Assembly (NCBI RefSeq): GCF_000337375.1
Contig: NZ_AOJG01000003.1
Span: 246-52,832 of the forward strand
Origin: Halorubrum lipolyticum DSM 21995
GTDB lineage: Archaea; Halobacteriota; Halobacteria; Halobacteriales; Haloferacaceae
Direction: 5' to 3'
DNA: 52,587 nucleotides
A program made the translations under genes and the position numbers. The notes beneath the pieces are model-generated. The model did no database searches. It had not been told where the DNA came from and saw only the letters and a program-made list of their open reading frames with translations. Below, piece by piece: positions 1 to 8,029 of the stretch. The first letter of the stretch is position 1; every line of letters begins with the position of its first letter.

Positions 1-72
1 GAAGTTAAGCCCACCAGCGTACCGGGAAGTACTGGAGTGAGCGATCCTCTGGGAACCGCGGTTCGCCGCCTG
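1..72 (+). rRNA. 5S ribosomal RNA, 3' part
   Basis: The first bases read as the middle and 3' arm of an archaeal 5S rRNA: the GAAGTTAAGCCCACCAGCG loop, the AGTACTGGAGTG arm and the GGGAACCGCGGTTCGCCGCC end, whose GCCGCCT would close helix I with the missing 5' end. The 5' portion lies outside the window. The exact 3' end is uncertain by a few bases. The window therefore starts at the end of an rRNA operon. No tRNA-Cys, often found after 5S in haloarchaea, is visible downstream. Confidence 0.93.
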
Positions 73-103
73 CCCATTCATCCGGGAGAGATCTCCCACC
101 ACC

Positions 104-135
104 AGCCCACGGACATCGCGTCCGTGGGCTGTTTT
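104..135 (+). terminator. Hairpin terminator after 5S rRNA
   Basis: A perfect 10-bp inverted repeat (AGCCCACGGA at 104-113 and TCCGTGGGCT at 121-130) with a 7-nt loop is followed directly by GTTTT. It lies about 30 nt after the 5S end and is the likely end or processing signal of the rRNA transcript. Confidence 0.7.
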
Positions 136-253
136 CATATGTAGCGAGCGGGAGCGCCAACCCGCACGTGCACCCGTTTCACTCGCTGAAATTCTCAATA
201 TTGAGTCGTATCCCCATAAGTTTATGCGCGTTGTGGATGAAGGGAACGTAACG

Positions 254-1126
254 ATGCCCGTTTCGACGCACTCCAGCCGCGAGGTCGCGGTGCGCGTGTC
301 TGATCGCGGACAGCCACCGGTCCGTGACGGTCCTGTGCCGGAACGGGTTATTTCGGTATTATTCGGAACGGGGATCGAGGAGTGGCGACGCGGATGGCGT
401 CGGACTGCTGGTACGTCACCGGATCGGGAGGCGATCATTTCTGCAAGCGATCGCACGCGTGGTGCCGCGACCACGACCCAAGTCGTGCCGGACCGGCAGC
501 TCGCGTATACCGTGCTCGGTGCGCCGATAGACATCGAGCAAATCCTCGATGCGGTTGCAGACCACCTCGGCGATGCTCGCGGGCTCGAACTCGCCGTGAT
601 TATCGACGATATCGAACCGTTGTTGGCCGAGCGGGGCCGAGACGTGGTGGTCGAGCTTGTCGAGGGGGTACGCGCTCAGCTCGATGGGTGTGCGGGTAGC
701 GTCGTGATCGGCTGCTCGTTCACGGAGCGGACGGCGCCGTCTGTCGCGTCGCTGTTCGATCCCGTCGACGATGTCGATCGGATCGATCACTCGGTCGCCG
801 CAGTCCTCGAGAGACTTCGACAAGATGACCCGACGACGTTCGGTTACGTTCGCCGTCACTGGGCGGATGCGCGGACCGGCATCGAGCGGTGCGAACGGAA
901 CTATCCGCAGGCGAAGCAGGTCCACGCGGCGCTTTCCGAGTCGGAGACGACGCCGCGGACGCTCGGGGCGGCGCTCTCGGGGCTGGTCACGCTCGGTGTC
1001 TTGGACACGTGGAGCGAGACGGTCGGCCCGACGCGGTACGATCTTACCGCGTACAGGCCGGGGCGTCTGTGGGCGGTCGGGGCGACGCTTACGCTCGGCG
1101 GGGACGACGGGGCGCTTGCCGACTGA
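254..1126 (+). CDS. Haloarchaeal protein of unknown function, DUF7504-like with C-terminal winged helix
   Basis: About 290 residues. The middle reads like a haloarchaeal RecA/KaiC-like remnant: a strand-helix pattern ending in LAVIIDDIEPLL, then VVIGCSFTE. The last 80 residues (KQVHAALSESETTPRTLGAALSGLVTLGVLDTW) look like a winged helix. I see no Walker A motif, so catalysis is doubtful. The start at 254 was preferred over the in-frame ATG at 224 because a TATA-like ATAAGTTTATG (216-226) overlaps the earlier codon and sits about 34 nt upstream of the later one. It is the first gene after the rRNA operon and stands alone. Family assignment rests on general resemblance to haloarchaeal regulators. 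Confidence 0.6.
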   Translation: MPVSTHSSREVAVRVSDRGQPPVRDGPVPERVISVLFGTGIEEWRRGWRRTAGTSPDREAIISASDRTRGAATTTQVVPDRQLAYTVLGAPIDIEQILDAVADHLGDARGLELAVIIDDIEPLLAERGRDVVVELVEGVRAQLDGCAGSVVIGCSFTERTAPSVASLFDPVDDVDRIDHSVAAVLERLRQDDPTTFGYVRRHWADARTGIERCERNYPQAKQVHAALSESETTPRTLGAALSGLVTLGVLDTWSETVGPTRYDLTAYRPGRLWAVGATLTLGGDDGALAD

Positions 1127-1165
1127 CGACGGGGCGCTTCCCGGCTGACCACGGTGTCGATCGCC

Positions 1166-1474
1166 TCACGGGTCGGTGCCCTCCTCGGTGTCTTCCCTAG
1201 TGGATTCGGGAGTTCCGAGATCGTACGAGACCACGGTGCCGTCGGTCTCGAGCGTGACCGTCCCGAGTGTCGCCGTCTCACCGGCTCGAAAGCTGTCAGC
1301 GACGGTCTCGAACACGGACTGCCGATCGAGTCGCTCCCAGACCGTCTCGGCGACGAGCGACTGGAACTCCTCCGGGTCGGTCCAGCCGGAGTCGACGTCG
1401 GACGGAACACCGACGACGAACTGAAACTCCTCCTCGGTGAGATGAATCCCGACCCCGAACGTGTCTGCACACAT
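1166..1474 (-). CDS. Small conserved haloarchaeal protein of unknown function
   Basis: A 102-residue acidic protein with alternating strand and helix segments (FGVGIHLTEEEFQFVVGV, then FQSLVAETVWERL, then a C-terminal strand TATLGTVTLETDGTVVSYDLG). There is no signal peptide or membrane segment and only one cysteine, so a small soluble cytoplasmic protein is likely. It is convergent with the upstream unknown gene (40 nt between stops) and divergent from the EamA transporter. I recognise no named domain. Its amino-acid composition and codon use are those of a real haloarchaeal gene. Confidence 0.65.
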   Translation of the reverse strand: MCADTFGVGIHLTEEEFQFVVGVPSDVDSGWTDPEEFQSLVAETVWERLDRQSVFETVADSFRAGETATLGTVTLETDGTVVSYDLGTPESTREDTEEGTDP

Positions 1475-1626
1475 GTGCCATCTTTCGGTCTCCGTTTCTA
1501 AAGGCCCGTCGGACGGGTCGATACGGACTCCCCGTCGGCTCTGTCGTGCGATCTAGTCGCTACGTTCCACGTCGGGGCGTCCCGAAACCGGTAACCCGGA
1601 GGGGTTGGAACCGACGAGTCGAACGG

Positions 1627-2514
1627 ATGTCGACGGATCCGCGTGTCTCGCTGACGGTCGGACTCGTGGTCGCGGTGACCGCCGTGAGCGGCGGGGCAAT
1701 TCTGGTCCGCCTCAGCGACGCCCCGAGCTCCGTCGCGGCGTTCTACCGAGTGCTGTTTACCACGCTGCCGCTTGCCCCGGTCGCGCTCTGGCGCTATCGA
1801 ACGCAGCTCGCTGGCATCACCCGCAGGGACCTCGGATTCGCGACGCTTTCGGGAATCGCACTCGCGTTGCATTTCGCGGCGTGGTTCGAGAGCCTCGCCT
1901 GGACGAGCGTCGCAGCGAGCGTCACGCTCGTCCAGGCGCAGCCGGTGTTTGTCGCGCTCGGAGCGTGGCTCCTGTTACGCGAGCGCGTGACGTTCCGAAT
2001 GAGCGTGGGTATTGCGGTCGCCATCGCCGGGATGGCGGCGATGTCGCTCGGCGACTTCCTCGGCGGCGTGCTGGTCGGACCGCGACCGTTGTACGGGAAC
2101 GGGTTGGCGCTTTTCGGTGCGGTGATGGCGGCCGGATACGTACTTGCCGGTCGGTCGATCCGCCAACGGGTCGCGTTGGTCCCCTACGTGGTGGTCGTAT
2201 ACGGGGCCTGTACGCTCTCGCTTCTCGTTATCGTCTCGGTGGAAGGCCACGCGTTGACGGGGTATCCGCCGAGCGAATGGGCGATCTTCGTCGGCCTCGC
2301 CGTTGGCCCGGGGCTGTTGGGTCACACCGTGCTCAACTGGGCGCTCGCACATCTCGAGTCGAGCGTCGTGTCCGTATCACTGCTCGGCGAGCCGGTCGGG
2401 GCGACGATTCTCGCGTTCGTGTTCCTCGCGGAGGCCCCGACGACGTTCACACTCGTCGGAGGCGCCGTCGTTCTCGCCGGAATCGTTCTTACTGCGACGG
2501 CCAGCCGGACGTGA
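1627..2514 (+). CDS. EamA/DMT-family membrane transporter
   Basis: 295 residues with about ten hydrophobic helices in two five-helix halves, the drug/metabolite transporter architecture. Typical family features are the N-terminal VSGGAILVRLSDAPSSVAAFYRVLFTTLPLAP segment, AAWFESLAWTSVAASVTLVQAQPVFVALGAWLLLRERV at the end of the first half, and LLGEPVGATILAFVFLAEAPT at the end of the second. Probable role is export of small metabolites or amino acids; the substrate cannot be read from sequence. The ATG at 1627 was chosen because the upstream extension to 1546 is arginine-rich and unlike the family. A second EamA protein lies at 35381 and is only distantly similar. Confidence 0.88.
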   Translation: MSTDPRVSLTVGLVVAVTAVSGGAILVRLSDAPSSVAAFYRVLFTTLPLAPVALWRYRTQLAGITRRDLGFATLSGIALALHFAAWFESLAWTSVAASVTLVQAQPVFVALGAWLLLRERVTFRMSVGIAVAIAGMAAMSLGDFLGGVLVGPRPLYGNGLALFGAVMAAGYVLAGRSIRQRVALVPYVVVVYGACTLSLLVIVSVEGHALTGYPPSEWAIFVGLAVGPGLLGHTVLNWALAHLESSVVSVSLLGEPVGATILAFVFLAEAPTTFTLVGGAVVLAGIVLTATASRT

Positions 2515-2595
2515 ATCCATCGAGGGGCGGCGAGACATTCTCGAAGCCGATATCTGCGGGTCAAACTTCAAATGCGGTTGGCGTCGTCTCGCTAT

Positions 2596-4191
2596 ATGCA
2601 CCGCCGTTCCGCCGTGACGTACGTCGGAGACGATCCGGAGATGCGGACGCGCGTGTCACGTGCGGTCGAGACCGCGTGGGGGGAGGAAGGAGCTCCGGAC
2701 TACCGAGCGACAGCTACGGACGCGCTGATTGAGGCGACAGACGACGTCGAACTGCAGCCGCTGGCTGATGCTTGCGGTATCGTCACGACCACCGGGGCCG
2801 CTGCGGAGGCGTCGGTCGCAGACCGGCTCGCCGCGACGCCGGAGAGCGTTCCCGTCATCGTCGCTCTCGACACGGTGACTACCGAGGCGTTCCGTACCGC
2901 GCTCCGGGCCGGCGCCGCCGATGTCGTTACCGGACCGCCGCCGGATGCTCCGATTTCGGGGTCCCAGGCCGATCCGCTCGTCGAGCGGCTGCTCGACGTA
3001 GTGGAACCGGAACGGGTTCGGTTCGGGTCGGACGACGCCGCCAGACTCCGTGAAGTCCTGTTGGACTCCGGATCGACGCTGATGAGCACGCGCTCCGATG
3101 AGGTCGACACGAAGATCGATTGGACCATAGAGAACGTCGGCGAGCACGCCGAACTCGACCGGATAGTCTGTTATCTCCGAGAAGAGGGCGGGGAGCTGTT
3201 CGACCCCGCGTACGCCTGGTGTCCCGGTGGGTGTGACACCGCGGTGCGCTCGTTTGACGAATTTCCCGGCTCCGAACGGCTTTCGACCTTCGAAAACGCG
3301 GTTCGGTCGGCGGCTCCGCCGCTGTCGGTCGAGGGCGCGGTAGCCGAAGGCGACGCGTCGAGAGCGGCGGAGGCCGAACCGCCGATGACCGTTCACGTTC
3401 CGCTCGTCGTCGACTGGGATCTGGTCGGCGTGTTGGCCTTCGAGGCCGACGCGCGCCGCGTGTGGACCGACGAGGAGGTCGACCTCTATCGAACGTTCGG
3501 CGACCTGATCGCATACACCATCGCGCGCAACGACCGTCGGCTCGAACTCCGCCGTCGAACAGAGCAACTCGAGCAGTTCAGCTCCGTCGTCTCACACGAC
3601 CTCAGGAACCCGCTCAACGTGCTTTCGGGGTACTTGGAACTGGTCGAGGGAACGGTCCCGGCGTCGACGTACGAACCGATGGATCGGGCGGTGACGCGGA
3701 TGGAAACGCTCATCGATAACTTACTCATGTTGGCGAGACGCGGGAACGCGATCGGGGAGATCGAGTTGACTTCGGTGGCCCGCGTCGCAGAGGGGGCCTG
3801 GGAGACAGTCCGCGCACCCGACGCGACGCTGACGGTCGCGGACGATCTCGGTCGGGTGTCAGCGGATCCGACCCGACTCCGGCAGGCCTTCGAGAACCTC
3901 TTCCGGAACGCCGTCGACCACGCTGGTCCGGGTGTCGCCATCGAGATCGGTTCTCGAACGGGCGAGACCGGTGACGGGGTGTACATCGCCGACGACGGGC
4001 CGGGCGTTCCGCCTGACGTACGCGACTCTCTTTTTGACGCCGGGTTCTCGACGGCCGGGAGCTCGGGTATCGGGCTCGCGATCGTCGACCGCATCGTCGA
4101 CGCCCACGGCTGGGAGGTGGACGTTCACAACGACGGCGGCGCCGTGTTCGAGGTCTCCTTCGGGACGGGAACGGCGACGAGACCCGTTTGA
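2596..4191 (+). CDS. Sensor histidine kinase: degenerate receiver, GAF, HisKA, HATPase
   Basis: 531 residues. Residues 1-120 resemble a receiver fold (AVTYVGDDPEMRTRV, VPVIVALD, FRTALRAGAADVV) but lack the usual phospho-acceptor context. Residues about 155-310 form a GAF-type sensor domain (STLMSTRSDEVDTKIDW, HVPLVVDWDLVGVLAFE). A HisKA domain follows with SHDLRNPL (His334), then an HATPase_c domain with N box FENLFRNAVDHA, G1 DDGPGVP and G2 GSSGIGLAIV. It is a cytoplasmic kinase without membrane helices, typical of haloarchaeal two-component systems. No partner response regulator is adjacent. An in-frame ATG at 2572 is possible; 2596 places the receiver's first strand near the N-terminus. 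Confidence 0.9.
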   Translation: MHRRSAVTYVGDDPEMRTRVSRAVETAWGEEGAPDYRATATDALIEATDDVELQPLADACGIVTTTGAAAEASVADRLAATPESVPVIVALDTVTTEAFRTALRAGAADVVTGPPPDAPISGSQADPLVERLLDVVEPERVRFGSDDAARLREVLLDSGSTLMSTRSDEVDTKIDWTIENVGEHAELDRIVCYLREEGGELFDPAYAWCPGGCDTAVRSFDEFPGSERLSTFENAVRSAAPPLSVEGAVAEGDASRAAEAEPPMTVHVPLVVDWDLVGVLAFEADARRVWTDEEVDLYRTFGDLIAYTIARNDRRLELRRRTEQLEQFSSVVSHDLRNPLNVLSGYLELVEGTVPASTYEPMDRAVTRMETLIDNLLMLARRGNAIGEIELTSVARVAEGAWETVRAPDATLTVADDLGRVSADPTRLRQAFENLFRNAVDHAGPGVAIEIGSRTGETGDGVYIADDGPGVPPDVRDSLFDAGFSTAGSSGIGLAIVDRIVDAHGWEVDVHNDGGAVFEVSFGTGTATRPV

Positions 4192-4389
4192 GTAGGGGAG
4201 TCGTTCATCGCCGTTCGATCGGTCGTGTCTCGGTTCTCGGCGGCGTGTCGACAGCACGCGCCACCGCCTCGTTCCATTATAAATGAAAGACGCCGTCGCT
4301 CACTCTCGCAATCGATCGCCGCGGTATCCGTCTCGACCAGACCCGGAAAAAACGCGTCACCGCCTCGAAGGCACCGACGAGACCCCCCG

Positions 4390-5058
4390 CTAGTCGTCGG
4401 CACCGGCGGCCCGCACTCCGTCGAACTCCGTCGGAGTCGCCTCCCGCGGGACCGGCTCGGCCGACCCCTCGCGGGCGAGCGGCGGCCAGCGGACCGCGGT
4501 CGCGATCGGATCGTCGAGGTCGAGCGTCATCCGGATGTCGCCCCTACGGTCGGCGAGCTCGAAGCCGACGGTCCGGTAGACGCTCCGCGCGACCCGGTTC
4601 CCGCTCTCGACGTGGAGTTCGAGCCCTTCGCGCCCTCCGGCGTCGGCGTCGGCGATGACGTGTCGGCAGAGTTCCGTCCCCACGCCGCGCCCCTGCATGG
4701 CGGGGTGGACGAAGACCGCGAGCTCGGGGCGGGCCGCGTCGGTCGGCGTGTACATGGCGTGACCGAACAGCTCGCCGTCGCGCTCGGCGACGACGTTGCT
4801 CCCCTCGTCCAGCATCGAGTCGAGCCAGTCGGCTCGACGGCTCCGGGCCACCGGCGGGAGGCCCTGCGCGCGGTCCGCCGTCCCGAAACACTCGTACATC
4901 TCCGCGAGGGCCGCGGCGTCCTCCCGGACCGCGGAGCGGATAGTCCACCGAGCCCCCTGTTTGTCCACGAAGCGCGGACAGCGCGGCGGACAGTGGACCG
5001 TTCCCTCGCACTCGCTGCCGTCCCAGCCGTCGCAGGCGGCGGTGGCGTCGTGGCTCAT
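4390..5058 (-). CDS. GNAT N-acetyltransferase with N-terminal cysteine cluster
   Basis: 222 residues. The N-terminus carries four cysteines in a short segment (C9, C17, C23, C27 in CDGWDGSECEGTVHCPPRC), possibly a metal-binding knuckle. A GNAT domain follows: WTIRSAVREDAAALAEMY as the first strand and helix, then VHPAMQGRGVGTELCRHVI as the acetyl-CoA pyrophosphate loop (Q/RxxGxG/A), then NRVARSVYRTVGFEL. The acceptor substrate is unknown. The ATG at 5058 was chosen because the upstream extension to 5130 has no family-like sequence. A run of six T on the coding strand (4349-4354) about 35 nt beyond the stop is a likely terminator. Confidence 0.85.
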   Translation of the reverse strand: MSHDATAACDGWDGSECEGTVHCPPRCPRFVDKQGARWTIRSAVREDAAALAEMYECFGTADRAQGLPPVARSRRADWLDSMLDEGSNVVAERDGELFGHAMYTPTDAARPELAVFVHPAMQGRGVGTELCRHVIADADAGGREGLELHVESGNRVARSVYRTVGFELADRRGDIRMTLDLDDPIATAVRWPPLAREGSAEPVPREATPTEFDGVRAAGADD

Positions 5059-5200
5059 AGGTGACCCTCGGTCGGCCACAGGGTTATATCGTGATAGGTG
5101 CTCCCACGGCGTGGGAACGGGTGGAGTCACAACTGCGGACGAGCGGTGGCGCGGCGAGAGGGCGCCGAGTACGACGGGTCGCGACCCCTCGAGACGGCGA

Positions 5201-6170
5201 CTACTCGTCGCCGGACGGCGGCTCGGTGGCCTTCGGAAGCGAGATGGAGACGACGTTTCCGCGCGGGGCGGTCTCCTCGAACGAGAGGACGCCGCCGAGG
5301 GATTCGACGCCCCACTGCATCACCCACAGTCCGACGCCGGTCCCGTGAAACGTGCTACTGGTTTCGACGTCTTCCTGGAGAACGTCGATCTCCGTCTCGG
5401 GAATCGGCGGGCCGTCGTCGGCGATGCGGACCGCCCCCTGAGCGTTCGCTTCCACGTCGACCACCGAGACGGTCACCGACGGAGACCCCCGGTCGTTGTG
5501 CTCGACCGGTTCCGGAGCGCGTGTTCGATGGCGTACCGGATCCCGCTGTCGGCGATGACCCACGCTTCTTCCGGCGCGTCGACCTCGATATCCGCCGCGG
5601 GATACTCGGCCCTCGCGTCCTCGACCAGCGCGCGAACGACCTGCCGGAGGTCGGTCGGCGAGCGCTGCGTCGCGGTCGGTTCGGCGATCTCTTCGATCTG
5701 TTTGACCGAATCGCTCAACCCCCCGACCTCGGTCGTGATGTTCAGGATCGTCTCGATCTCGCGTTCGAGCGTCTCGTCTTCGACGGCCTGCCTCACTCGG
5801 TCGGCGTACCCCATGAGCACGTTCGTCTTGTTTCGGAGGTTGTGTCGGATGACCCGGCTGAGCAGTCGCAACCGGCGCTCTCGCGCCCGAGACTCGGTGA
5901 CGTCTCGCACCTCGGAGATGACACACGACCGCCTCCCGATCGTGGTGGGACTGAGGTGGACACGGATCCAGCGCAGCTCGTCGTTCTCCCGCTGGATCTG
6001 CCAGTCGAACTCCTGTCGGTCGCCGTCCGTCGCGATCCGGATTCTGTGGGCCGCCTCCTCCTGAGAGAACCGGGTCGAGGGTGCGGTGTAGTCTCCGGGT
6101 CATGGAGGTTGATTCCCACCTGCAGATCGCTGAGGATCGGCGGGAGCCTGACCGATTCGGAGTCTCGCAT
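5201..6170 (-). pseudogene. Broken PAS-type sensor histidine kinase
   Basis: Three reading frames together spell one PAS-HisKA-HATPase kinase. Frame 1 starts at 6170 (RLPPILSDLQVGINLHDPE). Near 6092/6093 the text jumps to YTAPSTRFSQEEAAHRI in another frame, so roughly 30 codons of the PAS core are missing. Frame 2 carries the H box (LLSRVIRHNLRNKTNVLMGY) and ends near 5510. There one missing base, expected in AAC-GCG-GTC but read as AAC-CGGTC, shifts to frame 3, which holds VEHNDRGSPS, the G box IADDGPPIPE and GTGVGLWVMQWGVE to the stop at 5201. Two independent lesions make a sequencing error an unlikely full explanation. An intact TATA region remains upstream. Confidence 0.85.
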
Positions 6171-6175
6171 GAACA

Positions 6176-6215
6176 GTATTTTTTATAAATTAAATAGACT
6201 CGATCATTCATGAAT
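6176..6215 (-). promoter_or_regulatory. AT-rich promoter region of the kinase pseudogene
   Basis: This stretch is strongly AT-rich against a GC-rich background. It holds a TATA-like TTTATAAATTAAAT (6182-6195) upstream of the 6170 start codon, and a perfect 10-bp palindrome ATTCATGAAT (6206-6215) that could be an operator. The remaining bases to 6302 contain no gene. Confidence 0.4.
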
Positions 6216-6302
6216 CTGTTGGCTGTAGCAACAATGTGTGTATAATTAACGTGGCTAGTAGGCAATTTCAAATGACACGCCTTGCGAGTCGCGTCTCGCC
6301 GC

Positions 6303-7091
6303 TCACTCCCGGATCAGCACGATCCCGTCGCGGAACACCGAGTGGTTCGGTACCACGTGCTCTTCGCCGTCGGCCTCGATGCGGGTGACGAACAGGTCCA
6401 CCTCTTGGACGATCCCGCGCTCGCCGGCGACGCGCACCTCGTCGCCGATTCCGTACGGCTGCCGGAGCAAGAGGAAGACGCCGGCGGCCGCGGAGGCGAC
6501 GAGGTCCTTCGTCGCCAGCGCGGCGAACAGTACCACCGCGAGCGCGAACGCCCCCAACAACACGATCAGCGCGAGCGTCTGCACGCCGACCTGCCCGAGC
6601 GCGACGAGGGCGGCGACGTACACGACGCTGTACTTCACGAGCGGGGGCAACACGCCGAGTTCGGGCAGCTTGATCCCGCGGAGCCGCTCGGCGACGAGCA
6701 GCTCCGCCTTGTCGCCGACGACGACGCCGACGATCATGACGATGGCGGCGACGAACAGGCGCGGGAGGAAGGAGGCGACCGAGGACCAGAACCGGTCGAG
6801 GTAGTTGAGCTCGGCGACAGTGAGGGCGACGATGACCGCGACGGCGAGGATGAAGTAGCTGGACAGCTGCGCCAGGATCCGCACGGTCGACGTGTTGAAC
6901 TCCCGGACGGTGCGCTCGAAGGCGGTCCCCTCGATCGCCTCCGGCACGCCGGCCCGGGTCAGCAGCCGCCGATTTATCGCTCCAACGAGATACGCCGCGA
7001 TCAGGCCGAGGAGGAGCACGAACAGGGCGAGCCAGAACCGGTCGGGGACCGTGGCGACGAACTCGGAGAGGGATGTCGATACCGCGGACAT
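6303..7091 (-). CDS. MscS-family small-conductance mechanosensitive channel
   Basis: 262 residues with an N-terminal transmembrane helix (FWLALFVLLLGLIAAYLVGAI), several further hydrophobic helices and the MscS pore-lining segment LGAFALAVVLFAALATKDLVASAAAG. The beta domain follows (PYGIGDEVRVAGERGIVQEVDLFVTRI, then HVVPNHSVFRDG). The protein is short for the family and ends soon after the beta domain, so it lacks the usual large cytoplasmic vestibule. Its start is 5 nt after the dacZ stop, so the two are almost certainly one operon. This links cyclic di-AMP signalling to osmotic or turgor release, as c-di-AMP does in other prokaryotes. The channel role is well supported; direct control by c-di-AMP is inference. 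Confidence 0.9.
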   Translation of the reverse strand: MSAVSTSLSEFVATVPDRFWLALFVLLLGLIAAYLVGAINRRLLTRAGVPEAIEGTAFERTVREFNTSTVRILAQLSSYFILAVAVIVALTVAELNYLDRFWSSVASFLPRLFVAAIVMIVGVVVGDKAELLVAERLRGIKLPELGVLPPLVKYSVVYVAALVALGQVGVQTLALIVLLGAFALAVVLFAALATKDLVASAAAGVFLLLRQPYGIGDEVRVAGERGIVQEVDLFVTRIEADGEEHVVPNHSVFRDGIVLIRE

Positions 7092-7096
7092 GGAGA

Positions 7097-7906
7097 TCAG
7101 TACTCCTCCGGATCGATCTCCAAGACGAGTTCACCCGCCTTAAACGCCCGCACGAGCCCGTCCGACTCGGAGAGGACGATCGCGGTCGCGTTCGTGTCGC
7201 GGGTGATCGCCCCGCCCGCCATGTGGCGCGCGCCGAGCCCCTTCGGGATGTCGACGCCCTCCGCGCCGGGTTCGAGGTAGCGGTACGCGGAGACGATCTT
7301 CCCGGAGTCGGAGACGACGAAGGCGCCGTCGAGCCGCGAGAACTCCTTGAGCATGACGTTGACGATAGGGTCGCCGACGTGGACGTGCGACTTCTCGAAG
7401 GGGTTGTACGACAGCGGGCGGGACTTGTTCATCACCTTCCCCGCGTCGCCGACGACGAACAGCGCGCCCACCGGCTTCCCCTTCTGTCCCTTCTGCCCGA
7501 GCTCGATAGCGACCTCGAACACGTCGCGGATCACGCTCGGCTCGGCCCGGGAGTTGACGAACAGGCCGTAGATACCGGTGTGAACCGTCTCGTCGACGGT
7601 GACGCGGACCACGGCGTCCGACCCGCCGTCGAAGACGGACGCGATGCAGACGACCTCGTCGCCCTCGGTGACGAGGTCGGCGTCCATCGCCCCCTCGATC
7701 CCGAACCGGATCCGGTCTTTGACGTTGTCGAACGGGAGCGGGAGCTCGACGAACACCTCGGCGTCGACGTCGTTGTCTGGCGCGACGACGACGACCTCCG
7801 TGTCGCCGTCCTCGAACCGATCGTGGAACGAACTGGTCGGCGAGAACAGCAGCACCGCGTCCGCGTCCTCGACGAGATCGGACAGGTGGTCGGTGAGCGA
7901 GCCCAT
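7097..7906 (-). CDS. dacZ: Diadenylate cyclase DacZ
   Basis: 269 residues. The C-terminal half is a DisA_N (DAC) domain that makes c-di-AMP from two ATP: DGA motif at 193-195 in RLDGAFVVSDSGKIVSAYRYLEP and the second motif at 225-231, GARHMAG. The bacterial form is GTRHRAA, so the final Arg is replaced by Met. The N-terminal half has the DacZ-specific pyruvate-kinase-like fold (LVTEGDEVVCIASVFDGG). The length and order match archaeal DacZ. A TATA-like element (7929-7937) is centred 27 nt upstream of the ATG, which supports a leaderless start. It is followed 5 nt later by the MscS channel gene. In Haloferax c-di-AMP levels are critical for growth and osmotic balance. Confidence 0.93.
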   Translation of the reverse strand: MGSLTDHLSDLVEDADAVLLFSPTSSFHDRFEDGDTEVVVVAPDNDVDAEVFVELPLPFDNVKDRIRFGIEGAMDADLVTEGDEVVCIASVFDGGSDAVVRVTVDETVHTGIYGLFVNSRAEPSVIRDVFEVAIELGQKGQKGKPVGALFVVGDAGKVMNKSRPLSYNPFEKSHVHVGDPIVNVMLKEFSRLDGAFVVSDSGKIVSAYRYLEPGAEGVDIPKGLGARHMAGGAITRDTNATAIVLSESDGLVRAFKAGELVLEIDPEEY

Positions 7907-8029
7907 TAGTTCAGGGTCTCTCGGACGACGTATAGTCGTTGCGTCGGCGTCGTGCGTGCGTCTGACGCTCGGCGAAGACGGCCGCGGTCACCGACACTCG
8001 CGTCGAACGCGAGGCGAGGGGCTCGACCG

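Noticed and set aside
72-224. tRNA-Cys after the 5S rRNA
   Set aside because: No cloverleaf or GCA anticodon arm is found in the gap; only the terminator hairpin is seen.
6171-6302. Replication origin in the AT-rich stretch
   Set aside because: No origin recognition boxes or orc1/cdc6 gene nearby. The stretch is short and fits a promoter.
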